The notes below the pieces were generated by a model that did no database searches, had not been told where the DNA came from, and saw nothing but the letters and a program-made list of their open reading frames with translations. From contig CP066886.1 in the NCBI GenBank assembly GCA_016745315.1, positions 4,278,501-4,342,500 on the forward strand: a DNA stretch of 64,000 bases. The letters are read 5' to 3'. Below are positions 44,401-51,890 of the stretch, piece by piece; positions within the stretch are counted from its first letter, which is position 1; each line of letters starts with the position of its first letter. The DNA is from Arthrospira sp. PCC 9108. GTDB taxonomy: Bacteria; Cyanobacteriota; Cyanobacteriia; Cyanobacteriales; Microcoleaceae. The translations under genes and the position numbers were made by a program.

Positions 44401-44612
44401 TGGCTGACACAATTCGTGAGCAAATCCTACAATTACAGAGGATTCATGAAACTTCCCCTATTAGTGAATATATTAGTGTCAGCATGGGCGGCGTGAGTGT
44501 TTTGCCTAATAGCAATATTCAGCTTGAACATCTCATTGCTATGGCTGATACTGCCTTATATCAAGCTAAGGCTCAAGGACGCGATCGCTTTGTTCTGCAC
44601 ACCATGTCCTAG
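41406..44612 (+). CDS. five-PAS, GAF, GGDEF diguanylate cyclase
   Basis: This is a 1068-residue soluble signalling protein. There are PAS domains at about 47-155, 210-330, 335-450, 455-575 and 580-700, each closing with an ITERR/ITDRK/ITERK-type linker, and a coiled coil at 160-205. A GAF domain follows at about 720-890 (FLNTDRVMIYRFQDDGNG), of the type common in cyanobacteria; no canonical bilin-binding Cys-His is evident. The GGDEF domain spans about 900-1065 with an active GGEEF site. An RPGD product-inhibition site lies five residues before it, so it should make cyclic di-GMP with feedback control. No EAL domain is present. A second methionine at 41421 is an alternative start. Confidence 0.9.
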   Translation: MINVKMSDFSRFHDQDKLDSEHYYHFDGNLHRLATAIEQERKRFAGLSEPTPVLIWACNAEGSYTFFNEDWLEFTGRSLEMERGEGWFRGVHPEDRQNCLITYWQAFGDRKPFQQEYRLRRFDHQYRWIFNTGVPQWTANGKFLGYTGSAIDITERRRASEELLHLCYHLQDILDDRTTQLLETNEKLQQQIQERQKAEAALERSQQMLQLVMDNIPKAIFWKDRNSVYLGCNRRGALEAGVISSEAIVGLTDEDLPSTKEMADYLRKCDRTVIETNIPQYRQLETRTRPDGKIVYLETNRIPLHDSNGNIVAILVTSEDITDRKQAEETLLRIRKAVDSTTDAIAIMDATGVQIYQNRAFCDLFEYETVEQFNQHGGHRALYVDATVAETVLSHILAGYSWQGEVHKLTRSRRVIPVHMRADAIRDPQGNLVGLICVNTNISERLSTQEKIFQTAQQLTSVIETVGEGITLSNQTGKFWIYNSKMEEITGYTLAEVESSQDFLSLLYPDPQAHQDALIGLYEILERPGVRDVETTICTKSGQQKTLLVSTSIVQNQDDRLFLSAYRDITERKQALESLQKAEYQYRSLFENAIEGIFQTTWDGHYINVNPALAKIYGYHSPQDMMAQLTDISHQLYVDPGRRPEFIRQLQESDSITNFESQVYRADHQIIWISEKARAVRDGLGQLLYYEGMVEDITERKQAEENLQQQAERQRLMLVITQRIRRSLKLDKILDTTVAQVREFLNTDRVMIYRFQDDGNGVMVVESVAPGWKSVVGTIVTEDCWTPHYLAGFTQGQVQAMADISTQDFTRCDIRLLSEFQVQANLVVPILTRRHSETSAELGFVANAPYNRLWGLLMVQHCSGPREWESTAVDFIKQLAVQLGIAIQQAELYQQLERLATLDGLTQVPNRRQFDTYLMTEWRRCIRECTPISLILCDVDFFKHYNDTYGHQEGDRCLQEVAQALARSIRRPGDLVARYGGEEFAIILPNTDAEGMCNVADTIREQILQLQRIHETSPISEYISVSMGGVSVLPNSNIQLEHLIAMADTALYQAKAQGRDRFVLHTMS

Positions 44613-44622
44613 ACTTTTCTGC

Positions 44623-45204
44623 ATGGCTTATCGATATATCTTGTTCTATAAACCCTATAATGTCCTCAGTCAGTTTACTGATCGTGATTCTCATGCTCAG
44701 TCTCGACAAACTTTGAAAGATTACATTCCCATTCCTTCCGTCTACTCAGTCGGACGACTAGACCTTGATAGTGAAGGGTTACTTTTACTCACTGATGATC
44801 GCAAACTTAAATATCGACTTGGCCAGCCAGAATTTGCTCATCCTCGTACTTACTGGGTTCAGGTCGAAAGAATACCCACTACACAAGCCTTAGAACAACT
44901 GCGGCAGGGAATCACCATTCAAAATTATCGCACCCGAACAGCGAGGGTTCAACTACTATTAACTGAGCCACTTCTTCCCCCTCGTATCCCTCCCATTAGA
45001 TTTCGCCAAAATGTCCCTACCGCTTGGCTCGAAATTACTTTAACTGAAGGACGCAACCGTCAGGTTCGACGCATGACCGCCGCCGTTGGCTTCCCTACTT
45101 TGCGACTGGTTCGTGTCGCGATCGCTCATTTGACTCTCAATTCACTTGAACCTGGTCACTGGCGAGATTTGCACCCCCAGGAAATTCAGCCATTTTTCAG
45201 TTGA
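44623..45204 (+). CDS. RsuA/RluE-family pseudouridine synthase
   Basis: This is a 193-residue protein starting MAYRYILFYKPYNVLSQFT. The catalytic-aspartate motif is SVGRLDLDSEGLLLLTDD. Later conserved blocks are YWVQVERIP, WLEITLTEGRNRQVRRM and the C-terminal LRLVRVAIAHLTL. There is no N-terminal S4 domain, and the length fits RluE-type enzymes that modify 23S rRNA. ATG 44623 is 8 bp after the diguanylate cyclase stop, so the two may be co-transcribed. The precise target base is not determinable here. The repeat array starts immediately at its stop. Confidence 0.9.
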   Translation: MAYRYILFYKPYNVLSQFTDRDSHAQSRQTLKDYIPIPSVYSVGRLDLDSEGLLLLTDDRKLKYRLGQPEFAHPRTYWVQVERIPTTQALEQLRQGITIQNYRTRTARVQLLLTEPLLPPRIPPIRFRQNVPTAWLEITLTEGRNRQVRRMTAAVGFPTLRLVRVAIAHLTLNSLEPGHWRDLHPQEIQPFFS

Positions 45205-45253
45205 TTTATTTTCAAAAAAAAAAAATGGCCCAGCCCGTCAGCGCTCCAGGGGG

Positions 45254-45282
45254 TTGACAAGCCGAGCGAATCGGGATATGAT
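45254..45282 (+). promoter_or_regulatory. near-consensus sigma70-type promoter of array unit 1
   Basis: TTGACA and TATGAT are separated by exactly 17 bp. The -10 box lies in an inverted repeat, ATATGA-TGGAG-TCATAT, which could be an operator or a 5' hairpin. Both hexamers and the spacing are identical in all six units (TTGACA at 45254, 45807, 46362, 48334, 48888 and 49378). Confidence 0.7.
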
Positions 45283-45288
45283 GGAGTC

Positions 45289-45437
45289 ATATCTTAGATA
45301 ATCGGAGGCATGACTTTACTAAAAAAATTGCAAATATCCCATTATGTAATATAGTAGCAGAAGCGCCGCCCAAAAGCAAGGGTTCCCCAAAAAAAAGTGG
45401 CGCGGGGGCGCAAGGATGATTTTTTTTTATTTTTTCG
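45289..45437 (+). ncRNA. candidate small RNA of array unit 1
   Basis: A transcript from the promoter would start near 45289. It would run through GGAGGC and a GC-rich hairpin (GCGCCGCCC at 45363-45371 with GGGGGCGC at 45404-45411), then reach T-tracts at about 45420-45437, giving about 140 nt. A 14-codon frame (MTLLKKLQISHYVI) lies inside, but GGAGG is only one base from the ATG, unit 2 has ATA in place of ATG, and the peptide varies between units. An untranslated RNA is therefore favoured. There is no expression evidence in the sequence. Confidence 0.45.
45351..45379 (-). promoter_or_regulatory. convergent promoter-like element of array unit 1
   Basis: On the minus strand TTGCTT (45379-45374) and TACTAT (45356-45351) are 17 bp apart. 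An RNA from here would run toward the T-tract formed by the A-run at the unit start and would overlap the plus-strand RNA by about 55 nt. The element is kept in the other units, with TAGTAT in unit 4. Confidence 0.45.
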
Positions 45438-45757
45438 GATAAAATTAGTTGTAGGGGCGGGTGCGCGATCGGCCACGGGAAAAACCAGCCAACTATCTAC
45501 ACCCGCCCCAGAGTGCTGTAGGGGCCGGCGGGTGCGCGATCGGCCACGGGAAAAACCAGCCAACTATCTACACCCGCCCCAGAGTGCTGTAGGGTGCGTC
45601 ACATCCGATCAGCCACTGGGAAAACGAAAAACTTGCTGATGTGACGCACCTTCTGAGGCCATAAGACACACCGGGTAACTATATAAACCCGCCCGCCCCC
45701 CATCAATTCCCAACATAACTCCCGAAAGCGATCGCCACTGATTAAACTGATTAATGT

Positions 45758-46312
45758 TTATTTTTTCAAAAAAAAAAATAGCCCAGCCCGTCAGCGCTCC
45801 AGGGGGTTGACAAGCCGAGCGAATCGGGATATGATGGAGTCATATCTTAGATAATCGGAGGCATAACTTTACTAAAAAAATTGCAAATATCCCATTATGT
45901 AATATAGTAGCAGAAGCGCCGCCCAAAAGCAAGGGTTCCCCAAAAAAAAGTGGCGCGGGGGCGCAAGGATAATTTTTTTTTTTATTTTTTCGGATAAAAT
46001 TAGTTGTAGGGGCGGGTGCGCGATCGGCCACGGGAAAAACCAGCCAACTATCTACACCCGCCCCAGAGTGCTGTAGGGGCCGGCGGGTGCGCGATCGGCC
46101 ACGGGAAAAACCAGCCAACTATCTACACCCGCCCCAGAGTGCTGTAGGGTGCGTCACATCCGATCAGCCACTGGGAAAACGAAAAACTTGCTGATGTGAC
46201 GCACCTTCTGAGGCCATAAGACACACCGGGTAACTATATAAACCCGCCCGCCCCCCATCAATTCCCAACATAACTCCCGAAAGCGATCGCCACTGATTAA
46301 ACTGATTAATGT
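45758..46312 (+). repeat. array unit 2
   Basis: It has the same organisation as unit 1, 553 bp downstream, and is nearly identical in sequence. The promoter is at 45807-45835. The start codon of the short internal frame is ATA here (GGAGGCATAAC), so that frame cannot be translated normally. The murD tail copy is present near 46253-46291. Confidence 0.9.
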
Positions 46313-46850
46313 TTATTTTTTCAAAAAAAAAAATAGCCCAGCCCGTCAGCGCTCCAGGGGGTTGACAAGCCGAGCGAATCGGGATATGATGGAGTCATAT
46401 CTTAGATAATCGGAGGCATGATTTTACTAAAAAAATTGCAAATATCCCATTGTTTAATATAGTAGCAGAAGCGCCGCCCAAAAGCAAGGGTTCCCCAAAA
46501 AAAAGTGGCGCGGGGGCGCAAGGATAATTTTTTTTTATTTTTTCGGATAAAATTAGTTGTAGGGGCGGGTGCGCGATCGGCCACACACCTCACCAGCCAA
46601 CTACCTACACCCGCCCCAGAGTGCTGTAGGGGCGGGCGGGTGCGCGATCAGCCACACACCTCACCAGCCAACTTTCTACACCCGCCCCTGGCTGCGCGTA
46701 GGGTGCGTCACATCCAATCAGCCACTGGGAAAGGAAAACGAAAAACTTGCTGATGTGACGCACCTTCTGAGGCCATAAGACACACCGGGAACTATATACA
46801 CCCGCCCCCACGCCATAAAACACACCGGGAACTATATACACCCGCCCCTA
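46313..46850 (+). repeat. array unit 3, divergent right end
   Basis: The promoter is at 46362-46390. The short frame reads MILLKKLQISHCLI. The palindromes differ in their centres (CACACACCTCACC instead of CACGGGAAAAACC). The murD tail is absent; instead a 50-bp segment with CACACCGGGAACTATATACACCCGCCCC occurs twice, in slightly different forms, before the island begins. Confidence 0.85.
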
Positions 46851-46867
46851 GGGTTCTGCATGGTAGT

Positions 46868-47026
46868 GTTACCTGGGTTAAAATTGAATTTGGGCTGTTA
46901 GACATCCTTGCGAAACAACAACTAAAATTTGTATCGTATCGAGGCCGAAGCCTCCCATTTTTTTGGAACACGCCACCCGGAGCAGAATGGCGAGGTTATT
47001 GGTCTATCCTTAAATTTGACGACTAA
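46868..47026 (+). pseudogene. possible C-terminal gene remnant
   Basis: An open frame without a start codon reads WVKIEFGLLDILAKQQLKF and later PPGAEWRGYWSILKFDD before TAA. It looks like protein-coding sequence but I do not recognise it. It directly adjoins the end of array unit 3, so its 5' part may have been lost there. Confidence 0.3.
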
Positions 47027-47094
47027 CTAACATAGACTAACCCCCAACCAAGAAGCGATCGCTCAAGAGGTAACCGATCGACCCTTAAACTCAA

Positions 47095-47125
47095 AAACCG
47101 CCCCGGTGCAATCCGGCCGCGGTTT
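47095..47125 (-). terminator. terminator downstream of the 47142 gene
   Basis: AAACCGC at 47095-47101 pairs with GCGGTTT at 47119-47125, with inner CCGG/CCGG pairing around a short loop. T-rich sequence lies on both sides. It follows the stop codon of the minus-strand gene by 16 bp and could also work in the plus direction. Confidence 0.7.
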
Positions 47126-47141
47126 CTTTTGTAAAGTGCAA

Positions 47142-47375
47142 CTACTTGCAGTTATTTTGGTTCGCTAGGTAGCTATCAGCGAACTCAGTTAAAACCCTCC
47201 GCAGTTCTCGCTTAGGTATAACCGCAAGTTTGTCTTTTAAATCCTGAGCTACTCTAATGCCAAACAGTATATTCGCGGGTTGAGATCCTTCCTGTTTCAG
47301 CTTACTTGGATTCTTGTCTGTGAAAAAGTTGGGATTGCCAACTCGATCATAAACGCCTCTTCTGCCTCTTTTCAT
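47142..47375 (-). CDS. small basic protein, unrecognised
   Basis: This is a 77-residue protein starting MKRGRRGVYDRVGNPNFFT; I chose the methionine after an AGAGGG ribosome site. It has a basic N-terminus and then ILFGIRVAQDLKDKLAVIP followed by RRVLTEFADSYLA. This resembles short DNA-binding proteins of plasmids or phages, with a ribbon-helix-helix-like helical end. It has its own terminator. It belongs to the block between array units 3 and 4. Confidence 0.5.
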   Translation of the reverse strand: MKRGRRGVYDRVGNPNFFTDKNPSKLKQEGSQPANILFGIRVAQDLKDKLAVIPKRELRRVLTEFADSYLANQNNCK

Positions 47376-47536
47376 TTTTTTACCCTCTGTAAAGTTTTGT
47401 AAACAATTGCACGTTTTCGGTACTATTGTGTATAATCTTATCAGAGGGATAGGGAAAGAGCCGTTGCAGCGGCTCTGACCCATCAAATCTCTCAAAACGG
47501 TTAAGAACCAATTAACTCATCAGTTGAGGATTCTAT

Positions 47537-48100
47537 ATGTATGCTACCACACAGAGCCAATCTTTGGCAAGTATCTTGTACAGCAAAGCCGCCGTCGCGC
47601 GGATTTGTGGTTGCTCTCACCAAATTATTGCCAGGGTTGAAATTTGGTGGAAAGTAATTTTTGTTGTTTTCAAAAAGGGTCACGGGTTGAGACCCAAGTT
47701 TGTCAGTAAAAAATCTTTTCATCAAAACTTCCAAACCTTCAGGAAACGCCACACCGGGAAGCTAGAAATATACCCCCACAATGAACCCTATAAATTTGCT
47801 GTTGTTAATCCCCAGGGAGACACCTATGAAGTGTCCATCGAAGAAGAGGAAATAACTTGCACTTGCCAGGATTTTGATTTCCAGAGTAAAAGCCGTGATG
47901 TACTTACCCTAGAAACCGGAACGCGCTGGATTCCCAAGTGTAAGCATATTCACAAAGTATTAGAACTTGGCGATAGGGAGGAGCTTAGAGATTTGATCAA
48001 CTCTGAAGGGGGTGTTGAGTTTGACGCAGACGACAACTGGTTAATCAGTGATGATTGGGTCAGTGATTATGAATACTCCCAAGTGCCACCCAACTGGTAA
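47537..48100 (+). CDS. SWIM zinc-finger protein
   Basis: This is a 187-residue protein. Residues about 75-142 carry the SWIM pattern: YKFAVVNPQGDTYEVSIEE, then CTCQDF, then after about 25 residues PKCKHIHKVLEL, giving C-x-C-x(n)-C-x-H ligands. The N-terminal 70 residues are basic. The C-terminus is acidic with repeated Asp/Trp (DDNWLISDDWVSDYE). SWIM domains bind DNA or partner proteins and are common in mobile-element and recombination proteins. It is flanked by an unrelated small gene and an ERF-like fragment. Confidence 0.6.
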   Translation: MYATTQSQSLASILYSKAAVARICGCSHQIIARVEIWWKVIFVVFKKGHGLRPKFVSKKSFHQNFQTFRKRHTGKLEIYPHNEPYKFAVVNPQGDTYEVSIEEEEITCTCQDFDFQSKSRDVLTLETGTRWIPKCKHIHKVLELGDREELRDLINSEGGVEFDADDNWLISDDWVSDYEYSQVPPNW

Positions 48101-48177
48101 TTTTCGGTAACTTCCAGGAAGGTGATTAATCCCTCCCTTCACCCAACCTCGCCAACACAACGACTAAGGAATCCATC

Positions 48178-48278
48178 ATGACCACCACTATCTATAAAAA
48201 ACTGTTAACCGTCCGAGCCTCAATCTCCGGTCTAAACAAAAGCGGGTACAACAAATTTAAGCAGTTTCATTGCTCGAC
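48178..48278 (+). pseudogene. ERF-like recombination protein, 5' fragment cut by the array
   Basis: The frame begins MTTTIYKKLLTVRASISG and continues LNKSGYNKFKQF. This matches the opening of phage ERF-superfamily single-strand annealing proteins (IYxKLLxVRxSI, then a KxGYNxF segment). At about 48279 the sequence changes to the start of array unit 4 and the protein ends in repeat-derived residues. The remaining roughly 150 residues of an ERF protein are absent. The identification rests on about 30 residues. Confidence 0.5.
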
Positions 48279-48835
48279 TAATGTTTATTTTTTCAAAAAA
48301 AAAAATAGCCCAGCCCGTCAGCGCTCCAGGGGGTTGACAAGCCGAGCGAATCGGGATATGATGGAGTCATATCTTAGATAATGGGAGGCATGACTTTACT
48401 AAAAAAATTGCAAATATCCCATTATGTAATATACTAGCAGAAGCGCCGCCCAAAAGCAAGGGTTCCCCAAAAAAAAGTGGCGCGGGGGCGCAAGGATAAT
48501 TTTTTTTTTATTTTTTGGGATAAAATTACCTGTAGGGGCGGGTGCGCGATCGGCCACGGGAAAAACCAGCCAACTACCTACACCCGCCCCAGAGTGCTGT
48601 AGGGGCCGGCGGGTGCGCGATCAGCCACACACCTCACCAGCCAACTACCTACACCCGCCCCAGGCTGCGCGTAGGGTGCGTCACATCCGATCAGCCACTG
48701 GGAAAGGAAAACGAAAAACTTGCTGATGTGACGCACCTTCTGAGGCCATAAGACACACCGGGTAACTATATAAACCCGCCCGCCCCCCATCAATTCCCAA
48801 CATAACTCCCGAAAGCGATCGCCACTGATTAATGT
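48279..48835 (+). repeat. array unit 4
   Basis: It starts abruptly inside the ERF-like frame. The promoter is at 48334-48362. The short frame reads MTLLKKLQISHYVIY, one codon longer because TAG became TAC. The flanking bases read AATGGGAGGC rather than AATCGGAGGC, shared with units 5 and 6, so units 4-6 form a subgroup. The murD tail copy is present near 48787-48825. Confidence 0.9.
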
Positions 48836-49327
48836 TTATTTTTTCAAAAAAAAAAAAAATAGCCCAGCCCGTCAGCGCTCCAGGGGGTTGACAAGCCGAG
48901 CGAATCGGGATATGATGGAGTCATATCCTACATAATGGGAGGCATGACTTTAATAAAAAAATTGCAACTATCCGATTATGTAATATAGTAGCAGAAGCGC
49001 CGCCCAAAAGCAAGGGTTCCCCAAAAAAAAGTGGCGCGGGGGCGCAAGGATAATTTTTTTTTTATTTTTTGGGATAAAATTACCTGTAGGGGCGGGTGCG
49101 CGATCAGCCACACACCTCACCAGCCAACTACCTACACCCGCCCCAGGCTGCGCGTAGGGTGCGTCACATCCGATCAGCCACTGGGAAAGGAAAACGAAAA
49201 ACTTGCTGATGTGACGCACCTTCTGAGGCCATAAGACACACCGGGTAACTATATAAACCCGCCCGCCCCCCATCAATTCCCAACATAACTCCCGAAAGCG
49301 ATCGCCACTGATTAAACTGATTAATGT
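48836..49327 (+). repeat. array unit 5
   Basis: The promoter is at 48888-48916. The unit is about 60 bp shorter than the others because it carries one instead of two GTAGGGGCGGGTG palindromes. The short frame reads MTLIKKLQLSDYVI. The murD tail copy is present near 49267-49305. Confidence 0.9.
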
Positions 49328-49869
49328 TTATTTTTTCAAAAAAAAAAAATAGCCCAGCCCGTCAGCGCTCCAGGGGGTTGACAAGCCGAGCGAATCGGGA
49401 TATGATGGAGTCATATCCTAAATAATGGGAGGCATGACTTTACTAAAAAAATTGCAACTATCCCATTATGTAATATAGTAGCAGAAGCGCCGCCCAAAAG
49501 CAAGGGTTCCCCAAAAAAAAGTGGCGCGGGGGCGCAAGGATAATTTTTTTTTTATTTTTTGGGATAAAATTACCTGTAGGGGCGGGTGCGCGATCGGCCA
49601 CGGGAAAAACCAGCCAACTACCTACACCCGCCCCAGAGTGCTGTAGGGGCCGGCGGGTGCGCGATCGGCCACACACCTCACCAGCCAACTACCTACACCC
49701 GCCCCAGGCTGCGCGTAGGGTGCGTCACATCCGATCAGCCACTGGGAAAGGAAAACGAAAAACTTGCTGATGTGACGCACCTTCTGAGGCCATAAGACAC
49801 ACCGGGTAACTATATAAACCCGCCCCTACCCCATCAATTCCCAACATAACTCCCGAAAGCGATCGCCAC
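49328..49869 (+). repeat. array unit 6, joined to murD
   Basis: The promoter is at 49378-49406. The short frame reads MTLLKKLQLSHYVI. Its right end runs directly into the genuine 3' end of murD: 49831-49869 are both the last codons of murD and the sequence copied in units 1, 2, 4 and 5. This makes unit 6 the likely founder copy. Confidence 0.9.
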
Positions 49870-51190
49870 GATGTTCAAAACTGCGATACTGGTCAAAACT
49901 AGCACAGGCCGGGGAGAGCAAAACAGCCTTAGCTTGCAACACACTAGCCAATTGGGCAGCGCGCGGGATAGCATTTTCGAGAGTTTCGACAATCTCGACA
50001 TTTTGATAGTGAGTTTCCTGTAACCTTTCAGCAAAAGCCGAGGCGGCGCTTCCGATTAATAAAACCGCAGCAGCTTTTTGATGAATAGTATTAATCCAGT
50101 CGGTATCATCACCAGCTTTAGCTTCTCCACCAGCAATTAAAATCACAGGTGGCTCAACTGCCGCCAATCCGACCTGAGCCGCATCATAATTAGTAGCCTT
50201 GCTATCATTAATCCAGCGAATTCCCATCCAGGCGCTAACCTCTTCCAGGCGGTGAGGAACTCCAGGAAAAATAGAAATAGCGTGAGCAATTGCTTCCTTG
50301 TCAATTCCCGCTATTCGGGCTGCCGCTACAGCCATAAGTAGGTTTTGGCGATTATGGTCTCCCACCATTTTAAGGGAGTCAACCGGTGCGATCGCCTCTC
50401 CGTTTTGGTAGACCCAGTTTTCTTGAATATATACACCCATAACGCGATCGCCCAATAATTCCTCAGCACCATTAACGCTAGTCCAGACAGCTTGTGGCCA
50501 GAGTTCCGGTGCTGCTCGCCGGAGATAAGCATCATCACCATTAAAGACCTGCACCTGGGAACGTTCCATTAAACGCCCTTTAATCCGAAAATAATTATCT
50601 AGCGTGTAATGGCGGTTAAGATGATCCGGGGTAAAAGTAGTCCAGATACCGATTTTAGGAGCCAGGGTTGATGATGACTCAATCTGAAAACTGCTAATTT
50701 CAGCAATGACCCAATCTAAGGGTGTCGAGGAATTTTGTTGTTGTTGCAGCGCCAACTCACAGGCAGCATTACCAATATTTCCACAGGCAGGGGCTGCACT
50801 TCCCGCCACTTCAAATATTTTAGCAATCAGCGCCGTTGTAGTAGTTTTACCGTTAGTCCCCGTAATTCCCACCCAAGGGATATCCTGGAGATTTCGCCAA
50901 GCCAGTTCCATTTCCCCGATAGTTTCTATACCTAGACTGCGGGCCGTTTCTAATGCTGGCAAATCCCAGGGAACCCCCGGACTAACCACTACCAAATCTG
51001 GTGCCGTGTCCGGGTCGAAATTCTGCCCCAAATTAACTGTAATTCCTTCCTCAATCAGGGTCTGACACTGTTGCTGTAGCGATTCTGAGGTGTTGCGATC
51101 GCTAACAGTTACCTGCCATCCCTGAACCTTTAACAGGCGCGCCGTAGCATTTCCTGATTTTCCCAGACCAATAATATGAGCGTTGGGCAT
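49826..51190 (-). CDS. murD: UDP-N-acetylmuramoylalanine-D-glutamate ligase MurD
   Basis: This is a 454-residue cytoplasmic ligase of peptidoglycan synthesis that adds D-glutamate to UDP-MurNAc-L-Ala. The N-terminal Rossmann part is MPNAHIIGLGKSGNATARLL. The ATP site is WVGITGTNGKTTTTALIAK. The central domain has FTPDHLNRH and GDHNRQNLLMAVAAARIAGI, then HRLEEV and INDSKATNYDAAQ. The C-terminal domain ends LLSPACASFDQYRSFEHRG and ELCWELMG. The start at 51190 is chosen at MPNAH; an upstream ATG adds six residues. Its TAG stop lies in sequence derived from repeat unit 6, and its last 13 codons are the segment copied across the array. Confidence 0.95.
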   Translation of the reverse strand: MPNAHIIGLGKSGNATARLLKVQGWQVTVSDRNTSESLQQQCQTLIEEGITVNLGQNFDPDTAPDLVVVSPGVPWDLPALETARSLGIETIGEMELAWRNLQDIPWVGITGTNGKTTTTALIAKIFEVAGSAAPACGNIGNAACELALQQQQNSSTPLDWVIAEISSFQIESSSTLAPKIGIWTTFTPDHLNRHYTLDNYFRIKGRLMERSQVQVFNGDDAYLRRAAPELWPQAVWTSVNGAEELLGDRVMGVYIQENWVYQNGEAIAPVDSLKMVGDHNRQNLLMAVAAARIAGIDKEAIAHAISIFPGVPHRLEEVSAWMGIRWINDSKATNYDAAQVGLAAVEPPVILIAGGEAKAGDDTDWINTIHQKAAAVLLIGSAASAFAERLQETHYQNVEIVETLENAIPRAAQLASVLQAKAVLLSPACASFDQYRSFEHRGDRFRELCWELMG

Positions 51191-51462
51191 TATATCCTTA
51201 CCCTGCACCTTGATTGAGCATTTTTGATTCTATCAGAAGACGCTGATTTTAGGTCAGCTTAGGGGAGTTGATCTGGTTCCTAATATTTTTGGCATTGGAT
51301 TATATCACAAAAAATTATTTTGTCAAGTAACTTGACACTTTGTAACAAAAACGTTACATTGGTTAACATAGATTAACAAACGGAATTGCCCCAAGACGTT
51401 CCCACTAACTTTCGTGAAACTTTCTTGGTAGTAATCCTGACGCAATTATTGGAGCATAAAAA

Positions 51463-51690
51463 ATGGTTATTTTAGCAGCTTTATTTATCAGTGGTTGGCT
51501 GGCTGTTTCGGTAATTGGAACTATGGCTTATTTTCGTGGTGAACAGTCTAAACCCATTCACATGAGAAACTGGAACTCTGATTCCTTTGACCGTCTTTCT
51601 CTGGCGTTGACAGGTGTACCAGTAGACTATAGCCAGCGGGTTCCTGCTTACAGCATGGATGCTTACCGCAGCCAGAATTTTTCTAACTAA
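51463..51690 (+). CDS. small membrane protein, Psb35-like candidate
   Basis: This is a 75-residue protein with one N-terminal transmembrane helix (about 2-23, VILAALFISGWLAVSVIGT). A hydrophilic tail follows: AYFRGEQSKPIHMRNWNSDS and VDYSQRVPAYSMDAYRSQ. The layout matches small cyanobacterial thylakoid proteins such as Psb35, which helps stabilise the CP47 assembly module of photosystem II. The identification is from size, topology and memory of the family rather than a diagnostic motif. It is followed by a clear terminator. Confidence 0.45.
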   Translation: MVILAALFISGWLAVSVIGTMAYFRGEQSKPIHMRNWNSDSFDRLSLALTGVPVDYSQRVPAYSMDAYRSQNFSN

Positions 51691-51729
51691 ATTCTCTTCA
51701 GTCACCAATAGCTTTTAGACTCTCTTCTT

Positions 51730-51761
51730 GAGGGCAATCCTAACGGGTTGCTCTTTTTTTT
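51730..51761 (+). terminator. rho-independent terminator of the small membrane protein gene
   Basis: GAGGGCAATCC pairs with GGGTTGCTC, with one bulged G and a TAAC loop. A run of eight T follows. It lies 39 bp after the stop codon. Confidence 0.85.
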
Positions 51762-51890
51762 GTATAGTGATATAATCATCACCCGTGGGGGGTAATTAGT
51801 TTTTAGTCTCTACCTTGAGGAGCATCATAATTTGATGTCAATTATCATGTCAAGGCGGGTTGAGAATGCGGGTTAAGAATCAAGAATATT

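Larger units (their letters stand above)
45206..45757 (+). repeat. array unit 1
   Basis: This is the first of six related units. In order it holds: a tract of 12 A (45214-45225); a GC-rich segment; the promoter TTGACA 45254-45259 and TATGAT 45277-45282; a short frame after GGAGGC starting at ATG 45310; a GC-rich hairpin and T-tracts (45363-45437); two palindromes of the GTAGGGGCGGGTG/CACCCGCCCC type (45450-45509 and about 45527-45590); and an inverted GTAGGGTGCGTCACATC element. It ends with a 39-bp copy of the murD 3' end at 45700-45738. Confidence 0.9.

Noticed and set aside
44497..44622. 42-residue N-terminal extension of the pseudouridine synthase
   Set aside because: It overlaps the GGDEF coding region in another frame. 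MAYRYILFYKP at 44623 is the family start.
45342..49688. Minus-strand open frames of 60-100 codons across the array (for example with SWLVFPVADRAPAP)
   Set aside because: They recur because the DNA repeats, pass through palindromes and T-tracts, and lack ribosome sites. No conserved protein pattern is visible.
45206..49869. Iteron-type plasmid origin
   Set aside because: Units are about 550 bp with internal promoters, not 15-25 bp iterons, and no replication initiator gene is near.
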